Origin: Altericroceibacterium spongiae
GTDB lineage: Bacteria > Pseudomonadota > Alphaproteobacteria > Sphingomonadales > Sphingomonadaceae
Length of the DNA stretch: 64,000 nucleotides
NCBI RefSeq assembly: GCF_003610805.1
Contig: NZ_RAPF01000004.1
Coordinates: 186,001-250,000, forward strand
Direction of reading: 5' to 3'
Positions 44,927 through 53,240 of this stretch are shown here, piece after piece. The notes beneath the pieces are model-generated. The model had not been told where the DNA came from, ran no database searches, and was given only the letters and a program-made list of their open reading frames with translations. The translations under genes and the position numbers were made by a program. Every line of letters starts with the position of its first letter. Within the stretch, counting starts at the first letter, position 1.

Positions 44927-46468
44927 TCACCCGGCAGAGTGCCGGGCAGGGGCTTCGCAGACCCAGTTTTGCGGATCGTTCGGGTCGCCCGACTGGAAAT
45001 GCGGCACTTGCGGAAAGGCGCAGAGCGGGCGGATCATCGATTTGTCCGCCTTTGTCGCCACCAGCCTTTCGGGTGCCCGGTCGCTTGAGGCCCAGCGGTC
45101 CATAGCCATCAGGCTGTCAAGCATGTCCGCACCCGGTCCGCCCTGGCAATGTTCGACTCCGGGGAGTTCAAAATAGCGCATATTTTCAGTGGCTTGTGCC
45201 GGGTGAAGCGCGAAGGCTGCACGATAGTAATCGGCCGTGCCGACCGGACTGGGGCCGGGATCGTTCTCCCCATGCCAGAGCAGCAATTTCCCGCCTTTGC
45301 TGAAAAAGGCGGAGAGGTCGGGATCATCGGCCTCATACATATCGGCAAAGGCTCCGGACCGTGCTCGCAACACATCGTCTGGCTTCATCTTATTGTAATC
45401 AAAGGACGATGTTCCGAAAAGCAAAGGCGTAAGACCTGTTATCCCGCCGCCGCCGGTGGCATCCATACCCGATCCGTCGGTTGCGTTGAATGTGCTCCAG
45501 CCCGCTTCACCCCCTTTGCTGAGCGGAAACATGGCCCAGCTTCCATCGCTGGTTCTAATACCGCGATAGGCGATCTCCAGCGCTTCGGCCTGAGGCTTTG
45601 CAAGGCATTGTTCGGTCTGCCCTTTTTTGCAAATCAGCGAAGAGGGTTTCCATTGGCAGCTTTGCGGATCGGCGATCACGCCATCGGCCACCCCGTCCTT
45701 CTTGTCACAGGCAGCCAGAGCCGCATTCTGCGCCAGTTGCAGATCTGCCTGTGAGAAAGCTGCGCCGGGCCGGGCAAATAAATTGTTCCGCAAAACCGCA
45801 CTGGTCTGCACTTGCAGACTGTAGACGGGGGCGCCCGCAATAATGCCGTCATAATCATCCGGGAAACGCTGCGCTTCCATCAGCGCCATACGTCCGCCGG
45901 TCGAACAGCCTTGAAAATAGGCACTTTTATGCGGATTGCCGTAATAGGTTGCGACAAGCTTTTTGCCTGCCACCGTCATGTCATGAACTGCGCGCCAGGC
46001 GAAGTCGGTGACCGATGGCGCGCTGCTTGTCCAGCTCGTATCCCACGGATTTGTGCCGGGATGGCCGCCATCGGTCTGGGCCGTGGCATAATGGCGCATC
46101 AGCCCCTGCGATGCGCTTTCGAGCGTGACATTCCCCGCCCATCCACCGCCGCCAAGGCCGAGCATTTTGCCGTTCCAGTTTTCGGGCAGGCGATAGACGA
46201 CGCCAATGGACGAACCTTCGGCAGGCGCCAGTGTAGCTGTTACTTCACAATAGGCGGGAAGGTTCGCAGAAGGGGTCGCTGCGACCCAGCTTGTGCTGAG
46301 CGTTTTGGCGCCGAAATCATTTGCTTTGATCGAAGAGCAGGCCGAGGCGGTTCGGGTGCCGCTGAAATCCGGGCTTTCGCGCAGGGGTGCCGATATTTCA
46401 GTCTGTGGCGCAGAGCAGGCCGCCAGTGCCAGAAGACCGGTCCATGCTACCCCTGTTCGTAAAAGCAT
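44927..46468 (-). CDS. Tannase/feruloyl-esterase-family lipoprotein
   Basis: An envelope-anchored serine esterase. The signal peptide ends with lipobox LAAC (Cys18). The nucleophile is Ser189 in FQGCSTGGRMAL; Cys188 just before it and the cysteine after the catalytic His in PGVEHCQGGPG form the CS-D-HC disulfide characteristic of the family. The lid segment with further cysteines (AACDKKDGVADGVIADPQSCQWKPSSL) matches feruloyl esterases and tannases. Length 513 residues. The substrate would be a plant-type aromatic ester, but specificity is not readable. Its ribosome binding site is buried in a 12-bp inverted repeat. Confidence 0.9.
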   Translation of the reverse strand: MLLRTGVAWTGLLALAACSAPQTEISAPLRESPDFSGTRTASACSSIKANDFGAKTLSTSWVAATPSANLPAYCEVTATLAPAEGSSIGVVYRLPENWNGKMLGLGGGGWAGNVTLESASQGLMRHYATAQTDGGHPGTNPWDTSWTSSAPSVTDFAWRAVHDMTVAGKKLVATYYGNPHKSAYFQGCSTGGRMALMEAQRFPDDYDGIIAGAPVYSLQVQTSAVLRNNLFARPGAAFSQADLQLAQNAALAACDKKDGVADGVIADPQSCQWKPSSLICKKGQTEQCLAKPQAEALEIAYRGIRTSDGSWAMFPLSKGGEAGWSTFNATDGSGMDATGGGGITGLTPLLFGTSSFDYNKMKPDDVLRARSGAFADMYEADDPDLSAFFSKGGKLLLWHGENDPGPSPVGTADYYRAAFALHPAQATENMRYFELPGVEHCQGGPGADMLDSLMAMDRWASSDRAPERLVATKADKSMIRPLCAFPQVPHFQSGDPNDPQNWVCEAPARHSAG

Positions 46469-46502
46469 ATCACTCTCCCAAAATGTGTTCGGGAGAGTGA
46501 TA
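46468..46502 (-). promoter_or_regulatory. 12-bp perfect inverted repeat covering the esterase ribosome binding site
   Basis: TATCACTCTCCC (46468-46479) and GGGAGAGTGATA (46491-46502) are exact complements with an 11-base loop. In the minus-strand mRNA the second arm contains the Shine-Dalgarno GGGAG and ends on the A of the start codon. The hairpin could block translation, be a protein operator, or terminate transcription from the upstream mscS gene (stop at 46535; a TTTT run follows about 3 bases after the stem). Confidence 0.75.
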
Positions 46503-46534
46503 ACATTTAACTCTGTGGAGCAAAAAGGCCTTGT

Positions 46535-47410
46535 TCAGGCCGCATCGTTTCGGGGTTGGGCCAGAGGAATGGCTTCCTTGAACGTATGGGTGACATAGGG
46601 GAACGGGATCTCGATATCCGCATCGTCCAGCGCCTGTTTTATAGCGAAAACCACTTCGCTCTTTACGCCGAGAAAGTCCTGCTGGGTGATGTCGATCCAC
46701 CAGCGTACGAGGAAGTCCACAGAGCTTGAATTGAATTCCTGCGCATAGACGTCCACCCCTTTACCGGGGGCGAGCTTGTCGATCCTTTCCACCGCCTGGC
46801 GAATGACTTTTTCAGCCTTTTCCAGATCGGTATCATAGGACACCCCGACCACGATATCGTTCCGGCGCTGGGTCGCATCGGTATAGATTTTAACTGCATT
46901 CTTGAAAACCATCGAGTTGGGCAGAATTGTCAGTTCACCCGAATAATGGCGGATATGGGTTTCGCGCAGGGTGATTTTTTCGACCTTGCCGAGAATACCG
47001 TTAGCCTCGACCATATCGCCGATCTGCATTTTTTCGCGCAGCATGATGAGCACGCCGGCGAGGAAATTCTCGAAAATATCCTGAAAAGCAAAACCGATGG
47101 CGACGGCACCGACACCCAGACCGGCGATCAATCCTCCGGCTGTCATACCCGGCAGGATGATGGTGGCGGCGATCATCAGACCGGTGAGCCATACACCGAG
47201 TTTGACGAGCGTCTGCACCAGTTGCTTGAGATCTTCGCGGACACGGGCACGTCCGACCATCCGGCTTATCATGCTGACGGCAATCCGGGCGACGACCCAT
47301 GTTACGACCAGAACGATGATCGCAATGGCAATACTCGGCAAAGCGGCGATAAAGCTGCGCGCCATACCTTCTAACTGCGCTTCGAGTGTCTCGATATAAT
47401 TCACTTGCAT
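46535..47410 (-). CDS. mscS: MscS-family mechanosensitive ion channel
   Basis: A small-conductance channel that protects against osmotic downshock. The 291-residue length is close to E. coli MscS (286). Three membrane segments are visible; the pore helix TM3 is the Gly/Ala-rich AGGLIAGLGVGAVAIGFAFQDIFENFLAG. The beta domain follows (GDMVEANGILGKVEKITLRETHIRHYSGELTILPNS). The ATG at 47410 follows GGGGGA. It is divergent from lysK and upstream of the esterase on the same strand. Confidence 0.95.
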   Translation of the reverse strand: MQVNYIETLEAQLEGMARSFIAALPSIAIAIIVLVVTWVVARIAVSMISRMVGRARVREDLKQLVQTLVKLGVWLTGLMIAATIILPGMTAGGLIAGLGVGAVAIGFAFQDIFENFLAGVLIMLREKMQIGDMVEANGILGKVEKITLRETHIRHYSGELTILPNSMVFKNAVKIYTDATQRRNDIVVGVSYDTDLEKAEKVIRQAVERIDKLAPGKGVDVYAQEFNSSSVDFLVRWWIDITQQDFLGVKSEVVFAIKQALDDADIEIPFPYVTHTFKEAIPLAQPRNDAA

Positions 47411-47540
47411 TATTCCCCCAACGGCTTGGGCGTCATCAATCGCCGAACAGTGGCGTTTGTTCCATGAAAGGGCGCTTATCACAGTTTAGCGAATGGTTGG
47501 TACTTGCGAAAAAGCGGCGCTTGGGCGAAAGGCTGCCGCC

Positions 47541-49148
47541 ATGTTTGACGAAGAAATCATCACCGCCGCCCGCGTGTCTAAAGCCTGGCCTTTTCAGGAG
47601 GCACAGAAACTCGTCAAACGGTATCCGGACGGGAAACGCGATGCCGATGGTAATCTCGTGCCGGTCCTGTTCGAAACGGGCTATGGCCCTTCGGGGTTGC
47701 CGCATATCGGAACCTTTCAGGAAGTGCTGCGCACCACGCTGGTGAGGCGAGCCTATGAAGTGCTGACGGACGGTGCGCCGACACGTCTGGTCGCATTCAG
47801 TGACGATATGGACGGTTTGCGCAAGGTGCCCGACAATATTCCGAACCGCGCAGTACTGGATGACAATCTCGGCAAGCCACTCAGCCGAATTCCCGATCCT
47901 TTTGAAACGCATGAGAGTTTTGCTCATCACAATAACGCCCAATTGCGCGCTTTTCTTGATCGCTTCGGGTTCGATTATGAATTTGTCTCTGCGTCCGACC
48001 GCTACAATTCCGGTGCATTCGACGATGCGCTGAAAAATGTTCTGCGGCATTACGATGCGATTATGGGCGTGATGTTGCCCACTTTGCGCGAAGAGCGTCG
48101 CCAGACCTACTCGCCGGTTCTGCCGATCAGCCCGAAAAGTGGTATCGTGTTGCAGGTTCCGGTCGAGGTTGTGGACGCCGAAGCCGGGCTTATTCGCTTT
48201 GAAGATGAGGGCGAAGTAATCGAACATTGCATTTTTGGCGGACAGGCCAAGCTGCAATGGAAAGTGGACTGGGCGATGCGCTGGGTTGCGCTGGGCGTCG
48301 ATTATGAAATGTATGGCAAGGATCTGACCGATTCCGGTACGCAATCGGGCAAAATTGCGAAGATTCTTGGCGGACGCCGGCCTGAAGGTCTCATCTATGA
48401 ACTTTTCCTCGATGAAAAGGGAGAGAAGATATCCAAGTCCAAGGGCAACGGCCTGACCATTGAGGAATGGCTGCGTTACGGTACGGAAGAAAGTCTCAGT
48501 TTCTATCTTTTTCGCGAACCCAAAAGTGCCAAGCAGCTTCATGTCGGGATTATTCCCAAGGCCGTCGATGAATATTGGCAGTTCCGCGAGAGGATTCCCG
48601 AACAGAAGGCAGATAAACAGCTAGGTAATCCGGTGTGGCATTTGCTGCGGGCCAATGGCTATCAGGGCGGAGATGGCGATACGCTGCCGGTGACGTTCGG
48701 CCTGCTGCTTAATCTGGTGGGTGTGCTGGGGGCGGAGGCCGATCACGATCAGGTCTGGTCTTATCTCGGCAATTATATCGATAATCCGTCTCCCGAGGCG
48801 CATCCTGAACTCGATGTTCTGGTGACGAGTGCGCTGGCTTATAATCGGGATTTCGTAGCGCCGACGCTGCAAAAACGTGCGCCGCAAGCCCATGAAGCCG
48901 AAGCCTTGAAAGCGCTCGATGCTGCACTGGCCGGGTTCGATGAAACAACGTCAGCACAAGATCTTCAAACGGCTGTTTACGAAATCGGCAAGAAAGAAGA
49001 ATTCGGTTTCGAAAATCTGCGCGACTGGTTCAAAGCATTATACGAAACACTGCTGGGTTCTTCGCAAGGGCCGCGTATGGGCAGTTTTATAGCGCTTTAC
49101 GGTGTAGAGAATACGCGCAAGCTGATTGCCCAAGCGCTCAATCGCTGA
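47541..49148 (+). CDS. lysK: Class I lysyl-tRNA synthetase
   Basis: It charges tRNA-Lys but belongs to class I, the archaeal-type enzyme unrelated to E. coli LysS. The HIGH motif appears as HIGT at residues 55-58 (GYGPSGLPHIGTFQEVLRT), and the KMSKS motif as KISKSKG from about residue 296. The C-terminal helical anticodon-binding domain follows. Length 535 residues, normal for alphaproteobacterial LysK. The ATG at 47541 (MFDEEIITAARVSKAWPF) is preceded by AAAGG; the longer frame from 47493 is unlikely. No class II lysS is seen in the window. Confidence 0.96.
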   Translation: MFDEEIITAARVSKAWPFQEAQKLVKRYPDGKRDADGNLVPVLFETGYGPSGLPHIGTFQEVLRTTLVRRAYEVLTDGAPTRLVAFSDDMDGLRKVPDNIPNRAVLDDNLGKPLSRIPDPFETHESFAHHNNAQLRAFLDRFGFDYEFVSASDRYNSGAFDDALKNVLRHYDAIMGVMLPTLREERRQTYSPVLPISPKSGIVLQVPVEVVDAEAGLIRFEDEGEVIEHCIFGGQAKLQWKVDWAMRWVALGVDYEMYGKDLTDSGTQSGKIAKILGGRRPEGLIYELFLDEKGEKISKSKGNGLTIEEWLRYGTEESLSFYLFREPKSAKQLHVGIIPKAVDEYWQFRERIPEQKADKQLGNPVWHLLRANGYQGGDGDTLPVTFGLLLNLVGVLGAEADHDQVWSYLGNYIDNPSPEAHPELDVLVTSALAYNRDFVAPTLQKRAPQAHEAEALKALDAALAGFDETTSAQDLQTAVYEIGKKEEFGFENLRDWFKALYETLLGSSQGPRMGSFIALYGVENTRKLIAQALNR

Positions 49149-49209
49149 ACGACAGACGGCGCCCTTCCACCGATTTAAACGGAAGGGCGCTGGCTGGCTG
49201 CCGGCTGGT

Positions 49210-49890
49210 TTATCCCCAGCGCCGGGTGCGATACCATTTCGTGATGATATATTTAACGCCCTTGACCACGGGCGTTCCGGCATGGGCTGTCCAGGTGCTG
49301 GGTTTGCCTTCGCGATCGGCATTGTTCCAGATCAGCAAGGCTCCGCGCTGCGGTGCAATCGAAATACCGAGATGCGGAAAGTCGGTGGTGCCGCCTTCCT
49401 CGACATCGTTGAGAAACACCATGGCTGTGATGCTGCGCTGCCCGCCGCGTTTTTGCTCGGCTGGCCAGTAGTTGCCTTCCGGATAAAACCAGTCACAATG
49501 CGTGCGGAATTCCTGCCCCGGTTCGTAGCGCTGCCCCTGCATGGTCTCACCGAAAGTCGGATCGATACCGAGCAGATCGTCAAACCTCCGTTGAACTTTC
49601 TTAATGAAGGGATCGTGCGGATTCACATTGCCCGAATAGGATGTACGATGGCTCGATTTGCCATCCTCGAATGTCGCCGAAGGCTGGGCAACCTGATCGA
49701 TCATGGCGATCAGGCGATCGCATTCCCTGGCATCCAGAAAATCACCTACCGCATAAAGTTCGATATGATCGTTAGGGACGCGATAGGCCTGTGGATTGGC
49801 GTCCAGCCTCTGGCGGACCTGCGCGCCGATTGCGGCCAGCCCGGCCTGATCGGGAATCGTGTCAGGAGATGTGGTCGTCTGCTTAAACAT
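49210..49890 (-). CDS. 2-oxoglutarate/Fe(II) oxygenase, prolyl-4-hydroxylase type
   Basis: A cytoplasmic dioxygenase. The iron ligands are His131 and Asp133 in FRTHCDWF and His203 in TAHAGTPVV, and the 2-oxoglutarate lysine is Lys213 in GVKYIITKWYR. The double-stranded beta-helix core (ITAMVFLNDVEEGGTTDFP, GALLIWNN) matches prolyl 4-hydroxylases. The first 50 residues hold a family-specific helix. Length 226 residues. The substrate is unknown; bacterial members hydroxylate EF-Tu or peptides. It is convergent with lysK and divergent from the cytochrome gene. Confidence 0.92.
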   Translation of the reverse strand: MFKQTTTSPDTIPDQAGLAAIGAQVRQRLDANPQAYRVPNDHIELYAVGDFLDARECDRLIAMIDQVAQPSATFEDGKSSHRTSYSGNVNPHDPFIKKVQRRFDDLLGIDPTFGETMQGQRYEPGQEFRTHCDWFYPEGNYWPAEQKRGGQRSITAMVFLNDVEEGGTTDFPHLGISIAPQRGALLIWNNADREGKPSTWTAHAGTPVVKGVKYIITKWYRTRRWG

Positions 49891-49996
49891 GACCCGCTAT
49901 TATCCGCCGTGATAGACTCATCGCAAGCGAAGCTTGCCGTTCCGCGACAGTGCGTTACGCTGGCGCTGTCAATGGCGGCTGGCAAGGGAGTGTGCC

Positions 49997-50542
49997 GTGC
50001 AACAAATGCGTTATTCGACCGGAGCGATCATTCTTCACTGGGCGATTGCTATAGCAGTAATTACCAATTGGCGGTTGGCGGAAGCGACAGAGGGGGCGTC
50101 CAGAGAAGTGGCGATGTCTCTAATGGGGACGCATAAAGCTTTGGGTATCACCATTCTGTTTCTCACCATATTGCGCATTGCGTGGAGGTTGACACACACG
50201 CATCCTCCGATGTCGGCATCGGTGAAGGGCTGGGAAGTGGTTGTGGCGAAAGCGGTCCATGCGCTGTTCTATATTCTTCTGATCGCTTTGCCGTTGATCG
50301 GCTGGGTGGCCAATTCGGCATTTGGGCGGGATATTGATATGTTCGGGCTCTTCACCATTCCGGCACTGCCTGTGGCGGGTGATCCGGATATGGGCGGATC
50401 CCTTTACGATCTCCATAAATTGCTGGGAACCACAATGCTGGTACTGATCGCACTGCATATTCTGGGCGCGCTCAAGCACCATATTCTGGATCGTAATGGT
50501 GAACTGTATCGCATGTTACCTTTCGGCACACCACGCGGCTGA
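49997..50542 (+). CDS. Cytochrome b561 family membrane protein
   Basis: A di-heme inner-membrane electron carrier of the CybB/YodB type. The GTG at 49997 follows GGGAG and gives about 181 residues. Four hydrophobic segments are seen (TGAIILHWAIAIAVITNW, ALGITILFLTILRIAW, AVHALFYILLIALPLIGWV and LGTTMLVLIALHILGAL). Heme-ligand histidine candidates are in ILHW, GTHKALG, KAVHALF and ALHILGALKHH. The gene ends in a strong bidirectional terminator. Confidence 0.92.
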   Translation: MQQMRYSTGAIILHWAIAIAVITNWRLAEATEGASREVAMSLMGTHKALGITILFLTILRIAWRLTHTHPPMSASVKGWEVVVAKAVHALFYILLIALPLIGWVANSAFGRDIDMFGLFTIPALPVAGDPDMGGSLYDLHKLLGTTMLVLIALHILGALKHHILDRNGELYRMLPFGTPRG

Positions 50543-50549
50543 GCTGAGC

Positions 50550-50583
50550 AAAAGCCCCCGCCTCACATGAGACGGGGGCTTTT
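50550..50583. terminator. Bidirectional rho-independent terminator
   Basis: AAAAGCCCCCG (50550-50560) pairs perfectly with CGGGGGCTTTT (50573-50583), with a further CTC/GAG pairing and an ACAT loop. The stem ends in a T run on both strands, so it serves the cytochrome gene on plus and the RcnB-like gene on minus, whose stop lies at 50588. Confidence 0.92.
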
Positions 50584-50587
50584 GATC

Positions 50588-51433
50588 TTACCAGAAGAAG
50601 TCGTAGATCACGTCTTCCACCCGGCCGGTATAGGTGTTCACCAGAAGAACGTCGTCATAATAGCGGACCCAGCGATAGGGGCCATAGACATCCGGCAGGC
50701 GATAGCGCCAGGGATCGTCGATCCAGTAGCGGTTCGAATAGAACAGCGATCCCAGATTGATCCCGATACTCAGCCGCCGATACCGGTAATCGCGATAAGG
50801 CGCATAATAACGGTCGCGATGATAGATCCCCCGATTGGAGGAGCGATAGCGATACCAGTTATAGCGGTTGTTGGAACGCCAGCGGCGATTCCATTGCCGG
50901 TAATCGCGGCGCGCCTCCCGATAGTGCTTTTCCCGCTCCCACTGGCGCTTGCGATAGCTCCTTTCGCGTTCGCGTCGGTTTTCCTTTTGCCATTTGCGAT
51001 GTTCGCGACGGATGTCCCTGGCGCGTCTCTCTTCGGCCCGGCGCTTGTCTCTTTCGTAATGTCTGGCGCGTTCGGCTCTGTTTCGATCGACCTGATTGCG
51101 TTCGGCAGAGCGTCTGCGATCATTCCAGTTCGAACTCGTTCGCCGGTCATCATGGCGGGCCGACTCGGTGTTTCGCTGACTGTGTGCTTTGACCCGCGCA
51201 ACACGTTCGCGTTGTTCTTCGCGCCGTTTACTGCGTTTTTGCGCTCTTTCGACGGAGCGACGCTGGGCGCGTCGCTCTGCTCTGGCTGCAGGGCCCTGTC
51301 GCCGTTCCGCCCGATGATTGTCGCGCTGGCTGTATCCCGACGCACTGGCTGCCTGCGCCGGAAGCGCCGGGACGGCAAGCGAAAGAACAAGCGTCGCTGA
51401 GGCCGTTGTTCTGAAGAGTTTTCCGAGCTGCAT
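50588..51433 (-). CDS. Secreted arginine-rich protein with C-terminal RcnB-like domain
   Basis: The N-terminus (MQLGKLFRTTASATLVLSLAVPALPAQAA) is a signal peptide, and the ATG at 51433 is well spaced from AGGAG. Residues about 40-200 are extraordinarily rich in Arg, with Glu, Asp, Gln, Lys, Asn and Tyr in heptad-like clusters (ERRAQRRSVERAQKRSKRREEQ is representative in part), then a Tyr/Arg-rich stretch. The C-terminal end PDVYGPYRWVRYYDDVLLVNTYTGRVEDVIYDFFW matches the RcnB periplasmic domain that helps nickel/cobalt homeostasis in E. coli. No rcnA efflux gene is adjacent. Length 281 residues, much longer than RcnB (112). Function uncertain. Confidence 0.8.
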   Translation of the reverse strand: MQLGKLFRTTASATLVLSLAVPALPAQAASASGYSQRDNHRAERRQGPAARAERRAQRRSVERAQKRSKRREEQRERVARVKAHSQRNTESARHDDRRTSSNWNDRRRSAERNQVDRNRAERARHYERDKRRAEERRARDIRREHRKWQKENRRERERSYRKRQWEREKHYREARRDYRQWNRRWRSNNRYNWYRYRSSNRGIYHRDRYYAPYRDYRYRRLSIGINLGSLFYSNRYWIDDPWRYRLPDVYGPYRWVRYYDDVLLVNTYTGRVEDVIYDFFW

Positions 51434-51665
51434 TTGCGGCATCTCCTTGATTCAGGCCATGAATCCATGGCCGGCTACAGGGATTACCTATCGCGCGGCA
51501 CCTGTCCGTTCACTGAACCTCTCATTTATCTTAATGTTAATATTAGCGGTAGTTTTTATGAACAATGGGGCTGCGAGTTATCGCGTAGCAGCACGCTGAA
51601 ATATTTCATGCTCCGGCTACCGGCAGTTGGTGGACCTTTGCCGATTCGCCCGGTAGAGGCCTGTT

Positions 51666-53033
51666 ATGAGATTTCTCTCTGGCAGGCTTGAAAAAATCGC
51701 CGATTCCATCCCGACCGATTTGCAAAAATTGCAGGAATGGAGAAGGCGGCTGGCGACACTGGCAGGCGCATTGCTTGTCGGGCTTATTGCCATAGCTTTT
51801 GCCTGGGCCGGGGATTTTGCGCAGACTCAGTTCAGCCGCATTCAGAAGGCCGAGCCTTACAGCCCGTTGATTCTCACGCCTGCTTTGTTCGTCATCATAG
51901 CGGCTGTCACGCGCTCTGTGGCTCCTGAGGCGCGCGGATCGGGTATTCCTCAGGCTATTGCCGCCAGTCGCGATCCTGAAGGGCTGACGGCTCGCGGATT
52001 GCTTTCCCTGCGAGCCGGACTTGCTAAACTGACGCTAACCGTGGGCGCGATGTTCGGCGGGGCGTCGGTCGGTCGCGAAGGGCCGACAGTGCAGGTCGGT
52101 GCCGCTGTAATGGTGCAAATCCATCGCCTGTTCGGAGTCCGGGTCACGCCCGGGGTGGTGATCGCCGGCGGTGCAGCCGGTGTGGCTGCGGCTTTCAATA
52201 CGCCGCTGGCCGGGATCGCTTTTGCGATTGAGGAACTGGCCGTCGCCTATGAACAGCGGGTCGCCATTATCGTGATGGGGGCGGTGATGATTGCCGGTCT
52301 CACCAGTCAGGGCATTGCGGGCGATTATGTCTATTTCGGACAATTAACGACATCGGGTCTGCCGCTGACCGTTCTGATCGTTGTCGCACCGCTGACAGGG
52401 TTGCTCGGCGGTCTGGCCGGCGGGTTTTTCTCACGTCTGTTTCTTGCCTGTAATGGTGGGAAAGGCGCCTGGCGGCCGATTCTCAAGAAGAATCCGCTCC
52501 TGACTGCACTGGTTTGCGGGTTGATCGTGGCCGCTATCGGCATTGCTACCAATGGTGCGACATGGGGCACCGGTTACGAACCCACCCGCGCTCTGCTGGA
52601 GGGCGATGACGGCGATCTGTGGTTCGGCCCTGCCAAATTCATCGCCACTATTGCCACCAGTGCGAGCGGCGTGCCGGGAGGAATCTTCGCACCGGCTCTT
52701 GCGGTGGGGGCCGGGCTGGGCAATCTGCTGACTCCCTTCTTCCCGGCAGAACATGCTGGTACCGTTATCATTCTGGGCATGGCAGCCTATTTCGTAGGGG
52801 TTGTGAGGGCGCCTTTGACAGCGGTTATCATCCTGTCCGAAACGACCGGAACCACCGATGTCATTCTGCCGCTTTTCGTCACTTGCCTGATCGGCGACTG
52901 GGCCGGAGGGCTGGTGTGCAAGCACCGGCTCTATCATGCACTGGCGGCGGATTTCATGCCGGGCGGCGACAAGTCTTTGCGACCTGGAAAACGGCTGGAA
53001 GAGACCACCGAAATCGACAAAGAAGAGGATTGA
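51666..53033 (+). CDS. ClC-family chloride channel/proton antiporter
   Basis: An inner-membrane anion transporter of 455 residues with about ten or more hydrophobic helices. The ClC filter motifs are GSGIPQ (91-96), GREGPTVQ (136-143) and GGIFAPALAVG. The gating glutamate is Glu138, and a glutamate at about 189-190 in AFAIEELA corresponds to the internal proton glutamate of E. coli ClcA, so an H+/Cl- exchanger is more likely than a channel. No CBS domains follow. Start preceded by AGAGG. Confidence 0.92.
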   Translation: MRFLSGRLEKIADSIPTDLQKLQEWRRRLATLAGALLVGLIAIAFAWAGDFAQTQFSRIQKAEPYSPLILTPALFVIIAAVTRSVAPEARGSGIPQAIAASRDPEGLTARGLLSLRAGLAKLTLTVGAMFGGASVGREGPTVQVGAAVMVQIHRLFGVRVTPGVVIAGGAAGVAAAFNTPLAGIAFAIEELAVAYEQRVAIIVMGAVMIAGLTSQGIAGDYVYFGQLTTSGLPLTVLIVVAPLTGLLGGLAGGFFSRLFLACNGGKGAWRPILKKNPLLTALVCGLIVAAIGIATNGATWGTGYEPTRALLEGDDGDLWFGPAKFIATIATSASGVPGGIFAPALAVGAGLGNLLTPFFPAEHAGTVIILGMAAYFVGVVRAPLTAVIILSETTGTTDVILPLFVTCLIGDWAGGLVCKHRLYHALAADFMPGGDKSLRPGKRLEETTEIDKEED

Positions 53034-53170
53034 GCGGGCGCTGACAGGCTCCGAACAGGGCCATTAACGCTTCTAACAGGGCCAGAACGGCCTGTAAGAG
53101 AAGCCTGCCGCTTTTCGTTCGGGCAAAACCAGTTCCTTCACTTCGCTCCGTGCTGTTTTCAGCAAAGCAA

Positions 53171-53211
53171 AACCCCGCCGGTCAGCTTTTTGAAAACTGA
53201 CCGGCGGGGTT
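53171..53211 (-). terminator. Rho-independent terminator of ettA
   Basis: AACCCCGCCGGTCAG (53171-53185) and CTGACCGGCGGGGTT (53197-53211) form a 15-bp perfect stem with an 11-base loop. On the minus strand the stem ends in TTTT and further T's, directly after the ettA stop at 53241. On the plus strand the following sequence has no T run, so it mainly serves ettA. Confidence 0.85.
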
Positions 53212-53240
53212 CGAAAGAACCGACTTCTTCGCGCGATCGA

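Noticed and set aside
42756-45176. 806-codon open frame antisense to the helicase gene
   Set aside because: The helicase has complete motifs; the antisense translation is low-information and crosses the start of the helicase and the end of the esterase gene.
53040-53125. Repeated AACAGGGCCA sequences after the ClC gene as a mobile element or terminator
   Set aside because: The repeats are short and imperfect, and pairing of the arms has mismatches; no element boundary is seen.
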